From contig NZ_JAUSBA010000024.1 in the NCBI RefSeq assembly GCF_030652235.1, positions 62,001 to 126,000 of the forward strand: a DNA stretch of 64,000 bases, in the 5' to 3' direction. Below the pieces are notes generated by a model that did not search any database, had not been told where the DNA came from, and saw nothing but the letters and a program-made list of their open reading frames with translations. The position numbers and the translations under genes were made by a program. How positions within the stretch are numbered: position 1 is the stretch's first letter; each line of letters opens with the position of its first letter. This DNA comes from Cypionkella sp. Lineage in GTDB: Bacteria > Pseudomonadota > Alphaproteobacteria > Rhodobacterales > Rhodobacteraceae. This document shows positions 54,111-63,240 of the stretch, in pieces.

Positions 54111-54824
54111 ATGCCAAATCGGCCCCGTTCATCGCAACTTCGCGGCGGTCTCGCCATAGCAGTGCTGACGCTCTTGCTGTGCGGCTCTGCGCACAGCCGC
54201 TCTGATACCGATGTTTGTGATCTCGCCGCACAACATGCCGCCCAAAACAGCGACGTACCGCTAGAGCTGCTGATGGCGATCAGCCGGGTGGAAACCGGAC
54301 GCCGTGCGGATGGGGAAATGCAGCCTTGGCCGTGGACGATCAACCAGGGCGGCCAAGGCCATTGGTTTGACAATGCCGATCAGGCGATCAGTTATGCAAA
54401 TGATCTGCTGACGCAAGGTAAGGCAAATTTCGATGCGGGGTGTTTTCAGATCAACCTGCATTGGCATAGCAAGAATTTCGGCTCGCTTGAAGATATGTTT
54501 GACCCAGAAACCAACGCCGCCTATGCCGCAACGTTTCTGACCAGCTTGTTTCAATCCGAAGGTGGCTGGCCCGAAGCCGTTGCCGCCTATCATTCACGCA
54601 GCCCCGATCAGGCTCAGGCCTATTTGGCCAAGGTCGAGGCCGCCCTGAATGATTTGCGTGCAACGGGTGACGTCCCCCCCGCCGCAGAAGGTTTGATCGC
54701 TGCGGCAGCACCCGCGCCCCGCATAAACCGCTTTCCGTTGCTTCAGGCGGGTGCGCGCGGCTCTGCGGCCTCGCTGGTGCCGCTGACCGAAGGTGTCACG
54801 CCCCTGTTCGCGGCGCTGCCATAA
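54111..54824 (+). CDS. Flagellar lytic transglycosylase (SltF-like)
   Basis: Predicted periplasmic peptidoglycan lytic transglycosylase of 237 aa that would open the wall for the rod. A signal peptide (ending CGSAHSRS) precedes the goose-lysozyme-like domain, with the catalytic Glu in AISRVETGRR and the DAGCFQINLHWH motif; AAYHSRSP closes the domain. ATG 54111 is preferred to GTG 54102. In Rhodobacter sphaeroides SltF is the flagellum-specific enzyme; this copy sits next to flhA. Confidence 0.84.
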   Translation: MPNRPRSSQLRGGLAIAVLTLLLCGSAHSRSDTDVCDLAAQHAAQNSDVPLELLMAISRVETGRRADGEMQPWPWTINQGGQGHWFDNADQAISYANDLLTQGKANFDAGCFQINLHWHSKNFGSLEDMFDPETNAAYAATFLTSLFQSEGGWPEAVAAYHSRSPDQAQAYLAKVEAALNDLRATGDVPPAAEGLIAAAAPAPRINRFPLLQAGARGSAASLVPLTEGVTPLFAALP

Positions 54825-54825
54825 C

Positions 54826-56904
54826 ATGCCAAAGTTCCAACTGACGGCCGCGTCATTTTACCAACCGACGATCTGGCTGGCGCTGGCGCTGATGGCCGTC
54901 ATCATGATGATGGTGCTGCCGATGCCCGCTTGGGTGCTGGATCTGGGCCTCGCTTTGTCCTTTGCCTTGGCAATTCTGATGCTGACGGTAACCCTGTTCA
55001 TCGAACGGCCGTTGGATTTCTCTGCCTTCCCGACCATTCTGCTGGCGTCATTGATGCTACGGCTATCGTTGAACATCTCCTCTACCAAGCTGATCATCGG
55101 TCAAGGTCACACCGGCACCGATGCTGCAGGCCATGTGATTCAGGGATTCGCCGAGTTCATCATGGGTGGCAACCTGTTGTTGGGCTTGGTGATTTTCTGC
55201 GTGTTGCTGATCGTCAACTTTGTGGTCATCACCAAAGGCGCAGGCCGGATGGCCGAGGTTGGCGCGCGGTTTGCGCTGGATGGCATGCCCGGCAAGCAGT
55301 TGGCAATTGATGCAGACATGGCCGCTGGTGCCATCGACCACGCCGAAGCGAAACGACGGCGCGAGATGGAACTGGCCGAGACGACGTTTTTCGGCTCGCT
55401 CGACGGCGCGTCGAAGTTTGTCAAAGGCGATGCGGTGGCGGGCCTGCTGATCACCGGGTTGAACATCGTGATGGGTCTGGTGATGGGCACCGTGATGCAC
55501 GGGATGCCGATTGGTCAAGCCTTTGAGACATATGCCATTTTGACGGTGGGTGATGGCTTGGTCAGCCAAATCCCGGCGGTGATCATCTCGGTTGCAGCAG
55601 CATTTCTGCTGTCGCGCGGCGGGGCCAAGGGTGCCGCCGATGTGTCGTTCTTTGCCCAGCTTGGCCGCTATCCTGGCGCTTTGGGCACGGTTGCCGTATT
55701 GATGGCTTTGTTCGCTTTGGTGCCTGGCATGCCGTTTTTGCCGTTCATGAACGGTGCTGCCCTGATGGGGTGGGGCGCTTGGGCAATGTTTCGCAAAGCC
55801 CAACGTGCCGCCATTTTGCCCGTGCCAGAGATTGTGGCACCAAAGCGCAAATCCATCGGCGACGTGCTGGATTTCGATGAAATTCACATCGAATTTGCCC
55901 CAAATTTGGTGGGTATGGTGCTCGACCCCGCCACAGGCCTTGATGTGCGGATCTCCAATATGCGCACCCATGTCGCCTCAGCCTTTGGCCTGATCCTGCC
56001 CGAGATAAGGTTGACCGACGAGGCCAGCCTTGCGCCCGGCAGCTACCGGATTCGTCTGCAGGGGGTGGAACGCGTGCATGATCGCCTGATGCCCGATAGG
56101 GTCTTGGTTTTGCTTGCAGATGGGGTAATCGCCCCCCCAGGACAAGATGTACGGGAGCCGGTCTATGGTGCCCCCGCACGCTGGATCAGGCCGGACAATC
56201 AGGAAGAAGCCGCGCTTGCGGGCCTGACCGTCGTCTCGGCGGCAGAGGTGCTGGCCACGCATCTGCTGGAAGTGATCCGGGGCAATCTCGCGCGCCTGCT
56301 GTCTTTGCGCGGCTTGCGTCGGCTGCTGGATGAATTTGCGATGCTTTCTGATACAGCGCGCAGCGAGGCCAATCGTCGTCTGCTGGACGAATTGGTGCCT
56401 GACAAAGTTCCGGTTGATCTGTTGCTCACAGTGTTGCGGCTGCTGTTGGAAGAACGCGTGTCGATTCGCAATCTACCGCTGATCCTAGAGGCCATTGCCG
56501 AGTCGCGCAGCCTTGGCCTGCCAGAGGCGATTTGCGAGCATGTGCGGCAACGCTTAGGATTCCAGCTTGTGGCCGAGCTGAAGCGCGAAGATGGCACCAT
56601 CCCACTGATCCAACTCGCCCCAGACTGGGAGAAAACCTTCACCTCGTATCAAATTGAGGGCGATCGCGGCCAGCGCGACGTGGCCCTGCCGCCCGATCAG
56701 TTCAGCCGTCTGGCCAATGCCATCGCCGAACGGCTGAACCGCGCTGCCGAGGCTGGTGTTTACCCCGCACTTGTCACGTCCACCCTGCGGCGGCGGTTTC
56801 TGCGCACGGTTTTGGCAGCAAAAGGCCTGTCTGCCGCAGTGCTTTCCTACGAGGAAATCGGCATGGAGGCGCGGCCCGCCATGGTCGGAATCGTGCCGCC
56901 ATGA
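54826..56904 (+). CDS. flhA: Flagellar export protein FlhA
   Basis: Export-gate protein of 692 aa. Eight helices in the N-terminal 320 residues surround the FHIPEP region, here with FALDGMPGKQLAIDADMAAGAI. The cytoplasmic domain contains YGAPARWI and ends with GMEARPAMVGIV. Begins 1 base after the transglycosylase stop, and its stop overlaps fliR (ATGA). No strong ribosome site, consistent with translational coupling. Confidence 0.96.
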   Translation: MPKFQLTAASFYQPTIWLALALMAVIMMMVLPMPAWVLDLGLALSFALAILMLTVTLFIERPLDFSAFPTILLASLMLRLSLNISSTKLIIGQGHTGTDAAGHVIQGFAEFIMGGNLLLGLVIFCVLLIVNFVVITKGAGRMAEVGARFALDGMPGKQLAIDADMAAGAIDHAEAKRRREMELAETTFFGSLDGASKFVKGDAVAGLLITGLNIVMGLVMGTVMHGMPIGQAFETYAILTVGDGLVSQIPAVIISVAAAFLLSRGGAKGAADVSFFAQLGRYPGALGTVAVLMALFALVPGMPFLPFMNGAALMGWGAWAMFRKAQRAAILPVPEIVAPKRKSIGDVLDFDEIHIEFAPNLVGMVLDPATGLDVRISNMRTHVASAFGLILPEIRLTDEASLAPGSYRIRLQGVERVHDRLMPDRVLVLLADGVIAPPGQDVREPVYGAPARWIRPDNQEEAALAGLTVVSAAEVLATHLLEVIRGNLARLLSLRGLRRLLDEFAMLSDTARSEANRRLLDELVPDKVPVDLLLTVLRLLLEERVSIRNLPLILEAIAESRSLGLPEAICEHVRQRLGFQLVAELKREDGTIPLIQLAPDWEKTFTSYQIEGDRGQRDVALPPDQFSRLANAIAERLNRAAEAGVYPALVTSTLRRRFLRTVLAAKGLSAAVLSYEEIGMEARPAMVGIVPP

Positions 56905-57677
56905 ATGATTTGATCACACAGATGAACGCGCTGACCGGGATCGGCGCGAATTTTCTCTGGCTTGGGCTTCTGGTTTTCATGCGGGTCGGCTCTGCGATGT
57001 CCTTGCTGCCGGCCTTTGGCGAACAAGTCGTGCCGCAACGGGTGCGGCTGGTGCTGGCGCTGGCGTTTACGGCAGTGGTGGCCCCGGCCCTGCAAATTGC
57101 GCCAGATCCGGCTAAGGCTGGCGTCCTGCCCTTGCTGATCGAGGTGGTCATCGGCCTGATGCTGGGCGTGGGCTTGCGCCTGTTCATCCTAGCGCTGCAA
57201 ACAGCGGGCGCGATAGCGGCGCAGGCGACCACTTTGTCTCAGATGTTCGGCGATGCCGGACCCGAGCCACAGCCTGCTATCGGCAACCTGCTCGTAATGG
57301 CAGGGCTCGCCATCGCGGTCGCGACCGGGCTGCATGTGCGGGCGGCCGAGCTGCTGATCCTGTCCTACCAGATCCTGCCTGCGGGCCAGCTGCCCGGTGC
57401 GGAAGATGCGGCGCATTGGGGGCTGTCGCAGATCAGCCATATGTTTTCGCTGGCTTTTTGTCTGGCCGCTCCCTTCACCATCGCCGCATTGCTGTACAAT
57501 ATCGCCTTGGGCATCATCAACCGCGCGATGCCCGCGCTGATGGTGTCGATGATCGGCGCGCCTGCCCTGACGGCGGGCGGTTTGGTGCTGATGGTGCTGT
57601 CGGTTCCCTTGGCATTGGCGCTCTGGGCGCAATCGCTGCATGGTTTTCTCGCTGCCCCGTTTCAGGCTTTGCCATGA
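56901..57677 (+). CDS. fliR: Flagellar export gate protein FliR
   Basis: Gate component with FliP and FliQ, 258 aa, six predicted helices. Typical elements are FMRVGSAMSLLPAFGEQVVPQRVRLVLAL (in parts) and QATTLSQMFGDAGPEPQPAIGN. The C-terminal half includes APFTIAALLYNIALGIINRAMP. Overlaps flhA and flhB by 4 bases on each side. Confidence 0.95.
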   Translation: MNDLITQMNALTGIGANFLWLGLLVFMRVGSAMSLLPAFGEQVVPQRVRLVLALAFTAVVAPALQIAPDPAKAGVLPLLIEVVIGLMLGVGLRLFILALQTAGAIAAQATTLSQMFGDAGPEPQPAIGNLLVMAGLAIAVATGLHVRAAELLILSYQILPAGQLPGAEDAAHWGLSQISHMFSLAFCLAAPFTIAALLYNIALGIINRAMPALMVSMIGAPALTAGGLVLMVLSVPLALALWAQSLHGFLAAPFQALP

Positions 57678-58753
57678 GCGAAGACGATGATGACAAGTCG
57701 CACGAACCCTCTCAAAAACGGCTGGAAGACGCCCGCAAGCGCGGTGAAATCCCAAAATCTGCCGATCTGAGCACCGCCGCCGCCTATGCCGGGTTTGTCT
57801 TGGTCGGGCTGGTCAGTGGTGGCAGCCTGTTGCAGCACTTTGGCCAGATTGGTTTGGTTTTGCTGGATCAGCCCGACCGGCTGGCGCCCCTGCTGTTTGG
57901 CCGCGCCCCTGCCCCAGTCGCAGGCATGGCCGCAGGCTTTGTCACAGCCGCGCTGCCAGTGTTTGTGGTGCCGATGCTGGCGGTGGCGCTGGTGCTTTTC
58001 GCCCAGCGCGCCGTGCATTTTGCCCCAGAAAAGCTGGCCGTGAAATGGTCGCGCATCTCACCACTGGCCACGGCGCGGCAGAAATTTGGCCGTGACGGGC
58101 TGTTCGAATTTGGCAAAAGCTTTGCAAAACTGCTGACTGTCGCGCTGATTTTGGGCGTGCAGCTGTCCAACAATGCGGTGGATATTCTGGCCAGTCTGGC
58201 GTTACAGCCCGCGCAAAGCGTGGCGCTGATGCTAAGATTATTGCTGCATTTCATGGTCTTGGTGGTGATCACCACCACTGTGTTCGGCGGTGTTGATTAC
58301 ATGTGGCAGCGGATGCAACATCTGCGCCGCAATCGGATGTCGCGCAAAGACTTGATGGATGAGATGAAGGATTCCGAGGGCGACCCGCATGTCAGACAAC
58401 AACGCCGCCAGCGTGGGCAAGAGATTGCCACCAACCGGATGCTGCAAAACGTGGCCAAAGCCGATGTCGTGGTGGTGAACCCGACGCATTACGCGGTGGC
58501 GCTGCAATGGAGCCGTAAGGGTCGCGCAGCACCCATTTGCGTCGCCAAAGGTGTCGATGAGGTCGCAGCCCGCATGCGTGCCCGCGCCGCCGAGGCGGGG
58601 GTGCCGCTGCAATCCGATCCGCCCACCGCGCGCGCGATCTATGCGACGGTCGAGATCGGCCAGCAGATCCGCCCAGAGCATTACCGCGCCGTCGCCGCTG
58701 CCATTCGCTTTGCCGAAGCCATGCGCAAACGCCGGAAAGTCTATGTGAAATGA
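57674..58753 (+). CDS. flhB: Flagellar export switch protein FlhB
   Basis: Substrate-specificity switch of the export gate, 359 aa. The start DDDKSHEPSQKRLEDARKRGEIPKS is typical. Four helices follow, and the self-cleavage site Asn269-Pro270 lies in VVNPTHYAVALQW. The cytoplasmic tail is full length. ATG 57674 overlaps fliR; the long in-frame upstream frame is antisense-like shadow within fliR and is rejected. Confidence 0.96.
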   Translation: MSEDDDDKSHEPSQKRLEDARKRGEIPKSADLSTAAAYAGFVLVGLVSGGSLLQHFGQIGLVLLDQPDRLAPLLFGRAPAPVAGMAAGFVTAALPVFVVPMLAVALVLFAQRAVHFAPEKLAVKWSRISPLATARQKFGRDGLFEFGKSFAKLLTVALILGVQLSNNAVDILASLALQPAQSVALMLRLLLHFMVLVVITTTVFGGVDYMWQRMQHLRRNRMSRKDLMDEMKDSEGDPHVRQQRRQRGQEIATNRMLQNVAKADVVVVNPTHYAVALQWSRKGRAAPICVAKGVDEVAARMRARAAEAGVPLQSDPPTARAIYATVEIGQQIRPEHYRAVAAAIRFAEAMRKRRKVYVK

Positions 58754-59106
58754 GGCAGAAACAGCAACTCACCAAGCTGGGGCAGCTTGCAAACCTGCTA
58801 TTGGACAGCCGTTTGGCAGTGTTACAGGCAGCCGCGCGGGCAAAGCTGGAAAGCGAGGCGCAACTGGCCGGGTTGATGGCGCCGCAACCCCTGGCCGAGC
58901 AGATTTCAGAGATCGCTGGCGCTCTGGCGGCGCTGAACTATCAACGTTGGGCCGATGCCCGGCGGGCTGAGTTGAACATGCTGCTTGCCCGCCAGACCGT
59001 CACCTGGATGGAAGCCCGCGACCATGCCCGCGAGGCATTCGGCAAAAAGCAAGCGCTTGGCGGACTTGCCACCAAGCTTGCTGCGTTCAAACCAAAGGAA
59101 GATTAG
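58750..59106 (+). CDS. Small helical flagellar-cluster protein, FliJ-like
   Basis: A 118-aa protein predicted almost entirely helical (LTKLGQLANLLLDSRLAVLQAAARAKL; then LARQTVTWMEARDHAREAFGKKQAL), like the export chaperone FliJ, though similarity is only in general pattern. Coupled to flhB by ATGA and convergent with the frameshifted fliL-like gene, whose stop overlaps its own by 4 bases. No other fliJ candidate is seen here. Confidence 0.65.
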   Translation: MRQKQQLTKLGQLANLLLDSRLAVLQAAARAKLESEAQLAGLMAPQPLAEQISEIAGALAALNYQRWADARRAELNMLLARQTVTWMEARDHAREAFGKKQALGGLATKLAAFKPKED

Positions 59107-59634
59107 CTGTCCTGCCGCGCGATGTCGCTGATCAGCACATCCAAGACATTCGGCCCGATCACCGTCTGTGCAGCCTCTAGCAGAGCCTTGCGCAGCAACA
59201 CCAGATTCGCGCCATCGGTAAACGAGCCATTGAAGCCGCCGGAATTGGCGTGATCAAACAGCACTTGCAGGAGGGCATCGCGTAGCTTGGGTTCGCGGGC
59301 GTAGATGGCTTCGGTAGTGCCCGCGCCAACCTCCAGCGTCAGCGCCAAGATCACCATCGAGACGACCCTGCCTTGCTCCACCACCGGGATCACGAACTGG
59401 TTGGTCAGTTTGACATATTCCGGGCCACCCTCAGCCGTCTCATCCTTGGGCCGCGCATCGGCATGTTCGGCTTTTCCAGCTTCCGCCGATGCGCCCTCGC
59501 CTTCGGCTGCACCAACATGCGCAGCATCCTGTAAAATCGGGGGGGGGCGGCGTGGGACGCAGGAAAATCCCCGCACCAACACCGATGCCAAGGCCAATCA
59601 GGCCCAGTAGAACAGGAATAAGTTTGCGGATCAT
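59103..59634 (-). pseudogene. Second FliL-like gene split by a poly-G/C frameshift
   Basis: The N-terminus (start ATG 59634, MIRKLIPVLLGLIGLGIGVG, a membrane anchor) is in one frame. The rest, from ILQDAAHVGAAEG through the FliL domain (FVIPVVEQGRVVSMVILALT ... LDVLISDIARQDS), is in the next frame. The switch falls at nine G on the plus strand (59539-59547); eight would join the frames through a proline run. Either a real slippage-prone gene, an inactivated one, or a sequencing error. It is in the flgH-side operon, 9 bases before flgH, and paralogous to fliL. Confidence 0.85.
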
Positions 59635-59642
59635 GTTCTACC

Positions 59643-60362
59643 TCAGAACGGCAAAAGGACGTCGGCGACTTGCTGACCATAACGGGGCTGCTGCACATCG
59701 GTTATTTGCCCACGCCCGCCGTAAGAAATCTGCTCCCCGGCGATCTTGTCGTAAGTAATCTCGTTCTGGCGTGAGATATCCACCGGGCGCACATAGCCCG
59801 TCACCAGCAAAACCCGCATCTCAAAGTTCACTCGCACCTCTTGCTGGCCCTCAATCCGCAACACGCCATTGGGCAGTTGTTCAACCACAGTCGCGGCCAC
59901 CCGTAGCGTTAGCTTTTCGTTGCGCTTGACCGATCCATCGCCCTTATAGCTCGACGAAGACGAGGTATTCACCGCATCGTCCAAACTGGCCCCATCCGGC
60001 AAATCGGGATTGACCGATTCCGGCACGCCAAACAGCGACGGTACAGCCATTTTCTCCGACCCGGCGCGGCTGCGGCCCGAGGCATTCTTGATCTCGGCGC
60101 TGTCATTGATCTCAATCACCACGGTCAGAATATCGCCGGTGCGCGCGGCACGGCGGTCGCCAAACAGCGAACCGCTGCCCGCCTGCCACAGCGACGACGC
60201 ATCCGTCGGCCCGTTCTGCGGCGCGTTTTCCGGCAAGGGTGTCGAATACATCGCGTGGTGTTGGTAGCTGCCCTCCAATGGGGTGAAATCGGGCGCGCGG
60301 CCGACCTGCTCCAAGCGGCCACAGGCGGTCAATAGGATCAGGGACATAAGCATAAGGCGCAT
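59643..60362 (-). CDS. flgH: Flagellar L-ring protein FlgH
   Basis: Outer-membrane lipoprotein forming the L-ring, 239 aa. Lipobox LLTAC with Cys14. Conserved GDRRAARTGDILTVVIEIND, LTLRVAATVVEQLPNGVLRIEGQQEV (in parts) and the C-terminal YGGRGQITDVQQPRYGQQV are present. ATG 60362 is chosen because earlier starts precede the signal peptide. Ten bases after flgA. Confidence 0.95.
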   Translation of the reverse strand: MRLMLMSLILLTACGRLEQVGRAPDFTPLEGSYQHHAMYSTPLPENAPQNGPTDASSLWQAGSGSLFGDRRAARTGDILTVVIEINDSAEIKNASGRSRAGSEKMAVPSLFGVPESVNPDLPDGASLDDAVNTSSSSSYKGDGSVKRNEKLTLRVAATVVEQLPNGVLRIEGQQEVRVNFEMRVLLVTGYVRPVDISRQNEITYDKIAGEQISYGGRGQITDVQQPRYGQQVADVLLPF

Positions 60363-60372
60363 GATAACTCCG

Positions 60373-60789
60373 TCAGAAAGAGGGGCCGACACGCAGTACG
60401 CCGTCCGGGCCAATCAGGCCCGCAACCTTGGTGCGCGAGGTCAAATTCATCACTTCGATGGTTTCGCCGACCCCGCCGCGTACCAGCGCGCGACCTTCGG
60501 TCAGAATGCTTAAGCCCCCCGCGCTATAGGACAGCGGCACGATCTGATTGCGCTCGATGATTGCGCTGGGGCCGATTTGCTCAAGTAGAATCGGCTTTCC
60601 CGCATAGATCGCGACGCGGGTTTCTTGGCCAATCGCGGCGGTTGTATCGGTCAGCGCTTGCGGAATATCCATTGCCACCAGAGTCATATCCTCCGCCGAC
60701 AGCAGGCTGTGGGCGCGTATGGTGCGGGTGGCAACAACGCTGTCAGCCAGTGCCGGAAACGCAAGCAAAATCAATAGAAACCGCCACAT
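60373..60789 (-). CDS. flgA: P-ring assembly chaperone FlgA
   Basis: Periplasmic chaperone for FlgI, 138 aa. A signal peptide (MWRFLLILLAFPALADS) precedes an SAF-type domain (VATRTIRAHSLLSAEDMTLV) and the typical C-terminal VMNLTSRTKVAGLIGPDG. The ATG touches the flgG stop by one base. Shorter than the E. coli protein, as usual in alphaproteobacteria. Confidence 0.93.
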   Translation of the reverse strand: MWRFLLILLAFPALADSVVATRTIRAHSLLSAEDMTLVAMDIPQALTDTTAAIGQETRVAIYAGKPILLEQIGPSAIIERNQIVPLSYSAGGLSILTEGRALVRGGVGETIEVMNLTSRTKVAGLIGPDGVLRVGPSF

Positions 60790-61574
60790 CAGCGCATCTG
60801 CGTCGTGGCAGACAGCATCTGGTCGGCAGCGGTGATGACCTTGGCGTTCAACTCATAGCCGCGCTGCGCTTTGATCAGCTCGGTCACTTCGCGCACCGAA
60901 TCCACCGTGCTTTCCTCCAGATAGCTTTGTCGCACTGTGCCCAAGCCATCCAATCCCGGCGTGCTGATATTGGCGGGCCCCGAGGCCGGGCTTTCGACGA
61001 ACAGGTCCGAGCCGATTGCTTCCAGCCCCTTGTCATTTGTGAAACCAACCATGCTCAACTGTCCCAAAAGCTGTGGCTGTACCTGGTTGCTGAAGCTGGC
61101 ATAGACTTCGCCATTGGCATTGATGCTGATATCGCGCGCATCCGACGGAATGGTAATACCTGGCGAAACCTGAAAACCGTCATTGGTGACAATCAATCCA
61201 TCCGCCGTGCGTTTCAGGGCCCCATCGCGCGTATAGGCCGTACCGCCAGTTGGCAGGGTGATCTCCATATAGCCCTTGCCCTCAATCGCTACGTCGAGAT
61301 CGCCACCTGTTGGTGTCAAAGTGCCTTGGCCCAGCACCACCGAAACCGAGGAGGGCCGCACCCCCAGACCCATCTGAACACCGGTTGGCAACACCGAGCC
61401 ATCTTGTGCCGAAACCGTACCGGGGCGGGCAAGTTGTTGATAATGCAGATCGGCAAAGTCTGCCCTGCGAGGATTATATCCAGTGGTTGACATGTTCGCC
61501 AAATTGTTGGCCACCACATCAACCCGCATTTGTTGGGCGCTCATCCCTGTGGCTGCGATTTGTAGGGCATTCAT
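60789..61574 (-). CDS. flgG: Distal rod protein FlgG
   Basis: Rod subunit of 261 aa. N-terminal MRVDVVANNLANMSTTGYNPRRADF and C-terminal LIKAQRGYELNAKVITAADQML are the FlgG signatures, with the specific GDLDVAIEGKGYMEI-type region present. Exported by the type III apparatus. Follows flgF by 9 bases. Confidence 0.96.
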   Translation of the reverse strand: MNALQIAATGMSAQQMRVDVVANNLANMSTTGYNPRRADFADLHYQQLARPGTVSAQDGSVLPTGVQMGLGVRPSSVSVVLGQGTLTPTGGDLDVAIEGKGYMEITLPTGGTAYTRDGALKRTADGLIVTNDGFQVSPGITIPSDARDISINANGEVYASFSNQVQPQLLGQLSMVGFTNDKGLEAIGSDLFVESPASGPANISTPGLDGLGTVRQSYLEESTVDSVREVTELIKAQRGYELNAKVITAADQMLSATTQMR

Positions 61575-61583
61575 CGTGATCTC

Positions 61584-62294
61584 CTATCGGCCCAACGTGT
61601 CAATCACGCCGCGCATCCGTTTGTCTTCCTGATCCATAAAGCTTTGGCCCAACTCGTAAGCACGCTGGACCTCAATCATCCGAGCAATTTCCTGCACAGG
61701 CTGCACATTGCTGTCTTCGAGAAAGCCCTGCATGATCACCCCGCCCGTCGCGGGCTGCATGGAATCCGCCGAAAACAATGTGCCCGATTGGTGTTGCAAG
61801 CTCAGCGGATCGCCCGGTTGCCAAAGCCCGATCTTCGCCAGTGGTGCCCCATCCGCCGAGACCGAGCCATCCTGCGCAATCGCAACTTTGCCCAACCCTG
61901 GCGGTATGACCACAGCCGTGCCACCCTCATCCAACAGCGGGTAACCATCATTCGTCACCAACTCCCCGGTGGCTGAGGGCGTGAAACTGCCCGCACGCGT
62001 CAGCCTTGGGCCATCCGGGCTTTGTACTTGAAAGAAGCCTTCCCCCTGGATCGCCATGTCGAAAGTGCCGCCCGTCTGCGCCACCCCGGCTTGGCTCAGG
62101 TCGACAACCCGGGCATCGCCTGTTGCCATAGACAGTGAAGGGCCGTCGTCAATTCCCTTGATATACTCTTCAAAAACAACGCCTTCCCTGCGAAATCCTG
62201 TGGTGGATATATTGGCAATATTGTTTGCCACCACTTGCATTTCCCGCATCAGCCCTGATTGCCGTGTGAGCGCCGTGTAACTTGCTGCGTCCAT
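61584..62294 (-). CDS. flgF: Proximal rod protein FlgF
   Basis: Rod subunit of 236 aa. It starts MDAASYTALTRQSGLMREMQ with VANNIANISTTGFRREGVVFEE and ends MIEVQRAYELGQSFMDQEDKRM. Distinguished from FlgG by its shorter middle region and position. One base after the fliQ stop. Confidence 0.94.
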   Translation of the reverse strand: MDAASYTALTRQSGLMREMQVVANNIANISTTGFRREGVVFEEYIKGIDDGPSLSMATGDARVVDLSQAGVAQTGGTFDMAIQGEGFFQVQSPDGPRLTRAGSFTPSATGELVTNDGYPLLDEGGTAVVIPPGLGKVAIAQDGSVSADGAPLAKIGLWQPGDPLSLQHQSGTLFSADSMQPATGGVIMQGFLEDSNVQPVQEIARMIEVQRAYELGQSFMDQEDKRMRGVIDTLGR

Positions 62295-62295
62295 C

Positions 62296-62562
62296 TCAGC
62301 CCCCGGAAATCATCGGAATGATGCGATCCTGAAAGAATGCCACGAGGGTCGCGGTCATGAAGCTCATCGACGCCCAGAACACCACCAGCATTGCGCCGAC
62401 TTTTGGCACAAAGGTCAGGGTGTTTTCCTGGATCGAGGTCAGGGCCTGAAACAATCCGATCACGACACCCGCGACCAAAGCCACCGCCAGCATCGGGGCC
62501 GACATCAGCACGGCTGTCCAAAGGCCCTGACGCAAAATGTCGTAAATCGTCTGGTCCGTCAT
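62296..62562 (-). CDS. fliQ: Flagellar export gate protein FliQ
   Basis: Two-helix gate subunit of 88 aa. Helices at about 17-40 (VLMSAPMLAVALVAGVVIGLFQAL) and 50-75 flank the conserved SIQENTLTFVPKV. The TGA overlaps nothing downstream; its start overlaps the fliE stop by 4 bases. Confidence 0.94.
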   Translation of the reverse strand: MTDQTIYDILRQGLWTAVLMSAPMLAVALVAGVVIGLFQALTSIQENTLTFVPKVGAMLVVFWASMSFMTATLVAFFQDRIIPMISGG

Positions 62563-62849
62563 ACCGGCATCCTCAGGATTTCCTGATAGGCTTCGACCAC
62601 CTTGTCGCGCACGGTGGCCACAGTCTCGACCGCCAGTTGCGAGCTTGCCAAGGCCTGCACCAAAGCATGGGGGTCAGCATTGCCGGTCATTGCCGCGCGG
62701 GCGGTTTGTTCGCCCTGTGCCAAAGTGTCGGCAAAGCTGCCAACCATCCGCCCAATCGTAGCCTCGGCCCCTTCCGCGCTTGGTTCTGGGGCGGCTGCGG
62801 AACGTGCCTGAGCATAGGATTGGGCGGCAAGTGAGGTTCTGATATCCAT
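62559..62849 (-). CDS. fliE: Flagellar hook-basal body protein FliE
   Basis: MS-ring/rod junction protein of 96 aa. The C-terminal half with DPHALVQALASSQLAVETVATVRDKVVEAYQEILRMPV (residues about 58-96) is diagnostic. Ala-rich N-terminus. Ten bases after flgC. Confidence 0.93.
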   Translation of the reverse strand: MDIRTSLAAQSYAQARSAAAPEPSAEGAEATIGRMVGSFADTLAQGEQTARAAMTGNADPHALVQALASSQLAVETVATVRDKVVEAYQEILRMPV

Positions 62850-62859
62850 TCTGGATCTC

Positions 62860-63240
62860 CTATCTGCGCAAGAGTTCGAACAGGCTCTGCGTCATTTGTC
62901 GCGCCTGATCGAACAGTTTGAGGTTTGCGTCGTAGCTGCGCTGCGCTTCGCGCGCGTCAGCGATTTCGATCACCAGATCGACGTTCGATCCATCATAGTG
63001 ACCGCTGGCATCCGCAAGCGGATTGCCTGGATCGTACACGCTGGTAAGCGGGCTTTGATCCAGATGGACCGGCGTGGTTTCAACCAGACCGCTGTCCATA
63101 GCTTCCCGAAAGCCCACCAGTTTTCGGTGGTATCCGGGGGTGTCAGCATTGGCGATGTTTTCCGAAACATGCCGCAGCCGCTGCGCCTGAGCCTCCATTC
63201 CAGAGGCGGCGAAACTTAAAGATGTGGAAAAATCGCTCAT
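62860..63240 (-). CDS. flgC: Proximal rod protein FlgC
   Basis: Rod subunit of 126 aa. RLRHVSENIANADTPGYHRK near the start and DAREAQRSYDANLKLFDQARQM at the end are the rod motifs. Its ATG abuts the flgB stop directly. Confidence 0.95.
   Translation of the reverse strand: MSDFSTSLSFAASGMEAQAQRLRHVSENIANADTPGYHRKLVGFREAMDSGLVETTPVHLDQSPLTSVYDPGNPLADASGHYDGSNVDLVIEIADAREAQRSYDANLKLFDQARQMTQSLFELLRR

Noticed and set aside
57416-57673. N-terminal extension of FlhB
   Set aside because: It overlaps fliR in another frame; the true start is the ATGA overlap at 57674.
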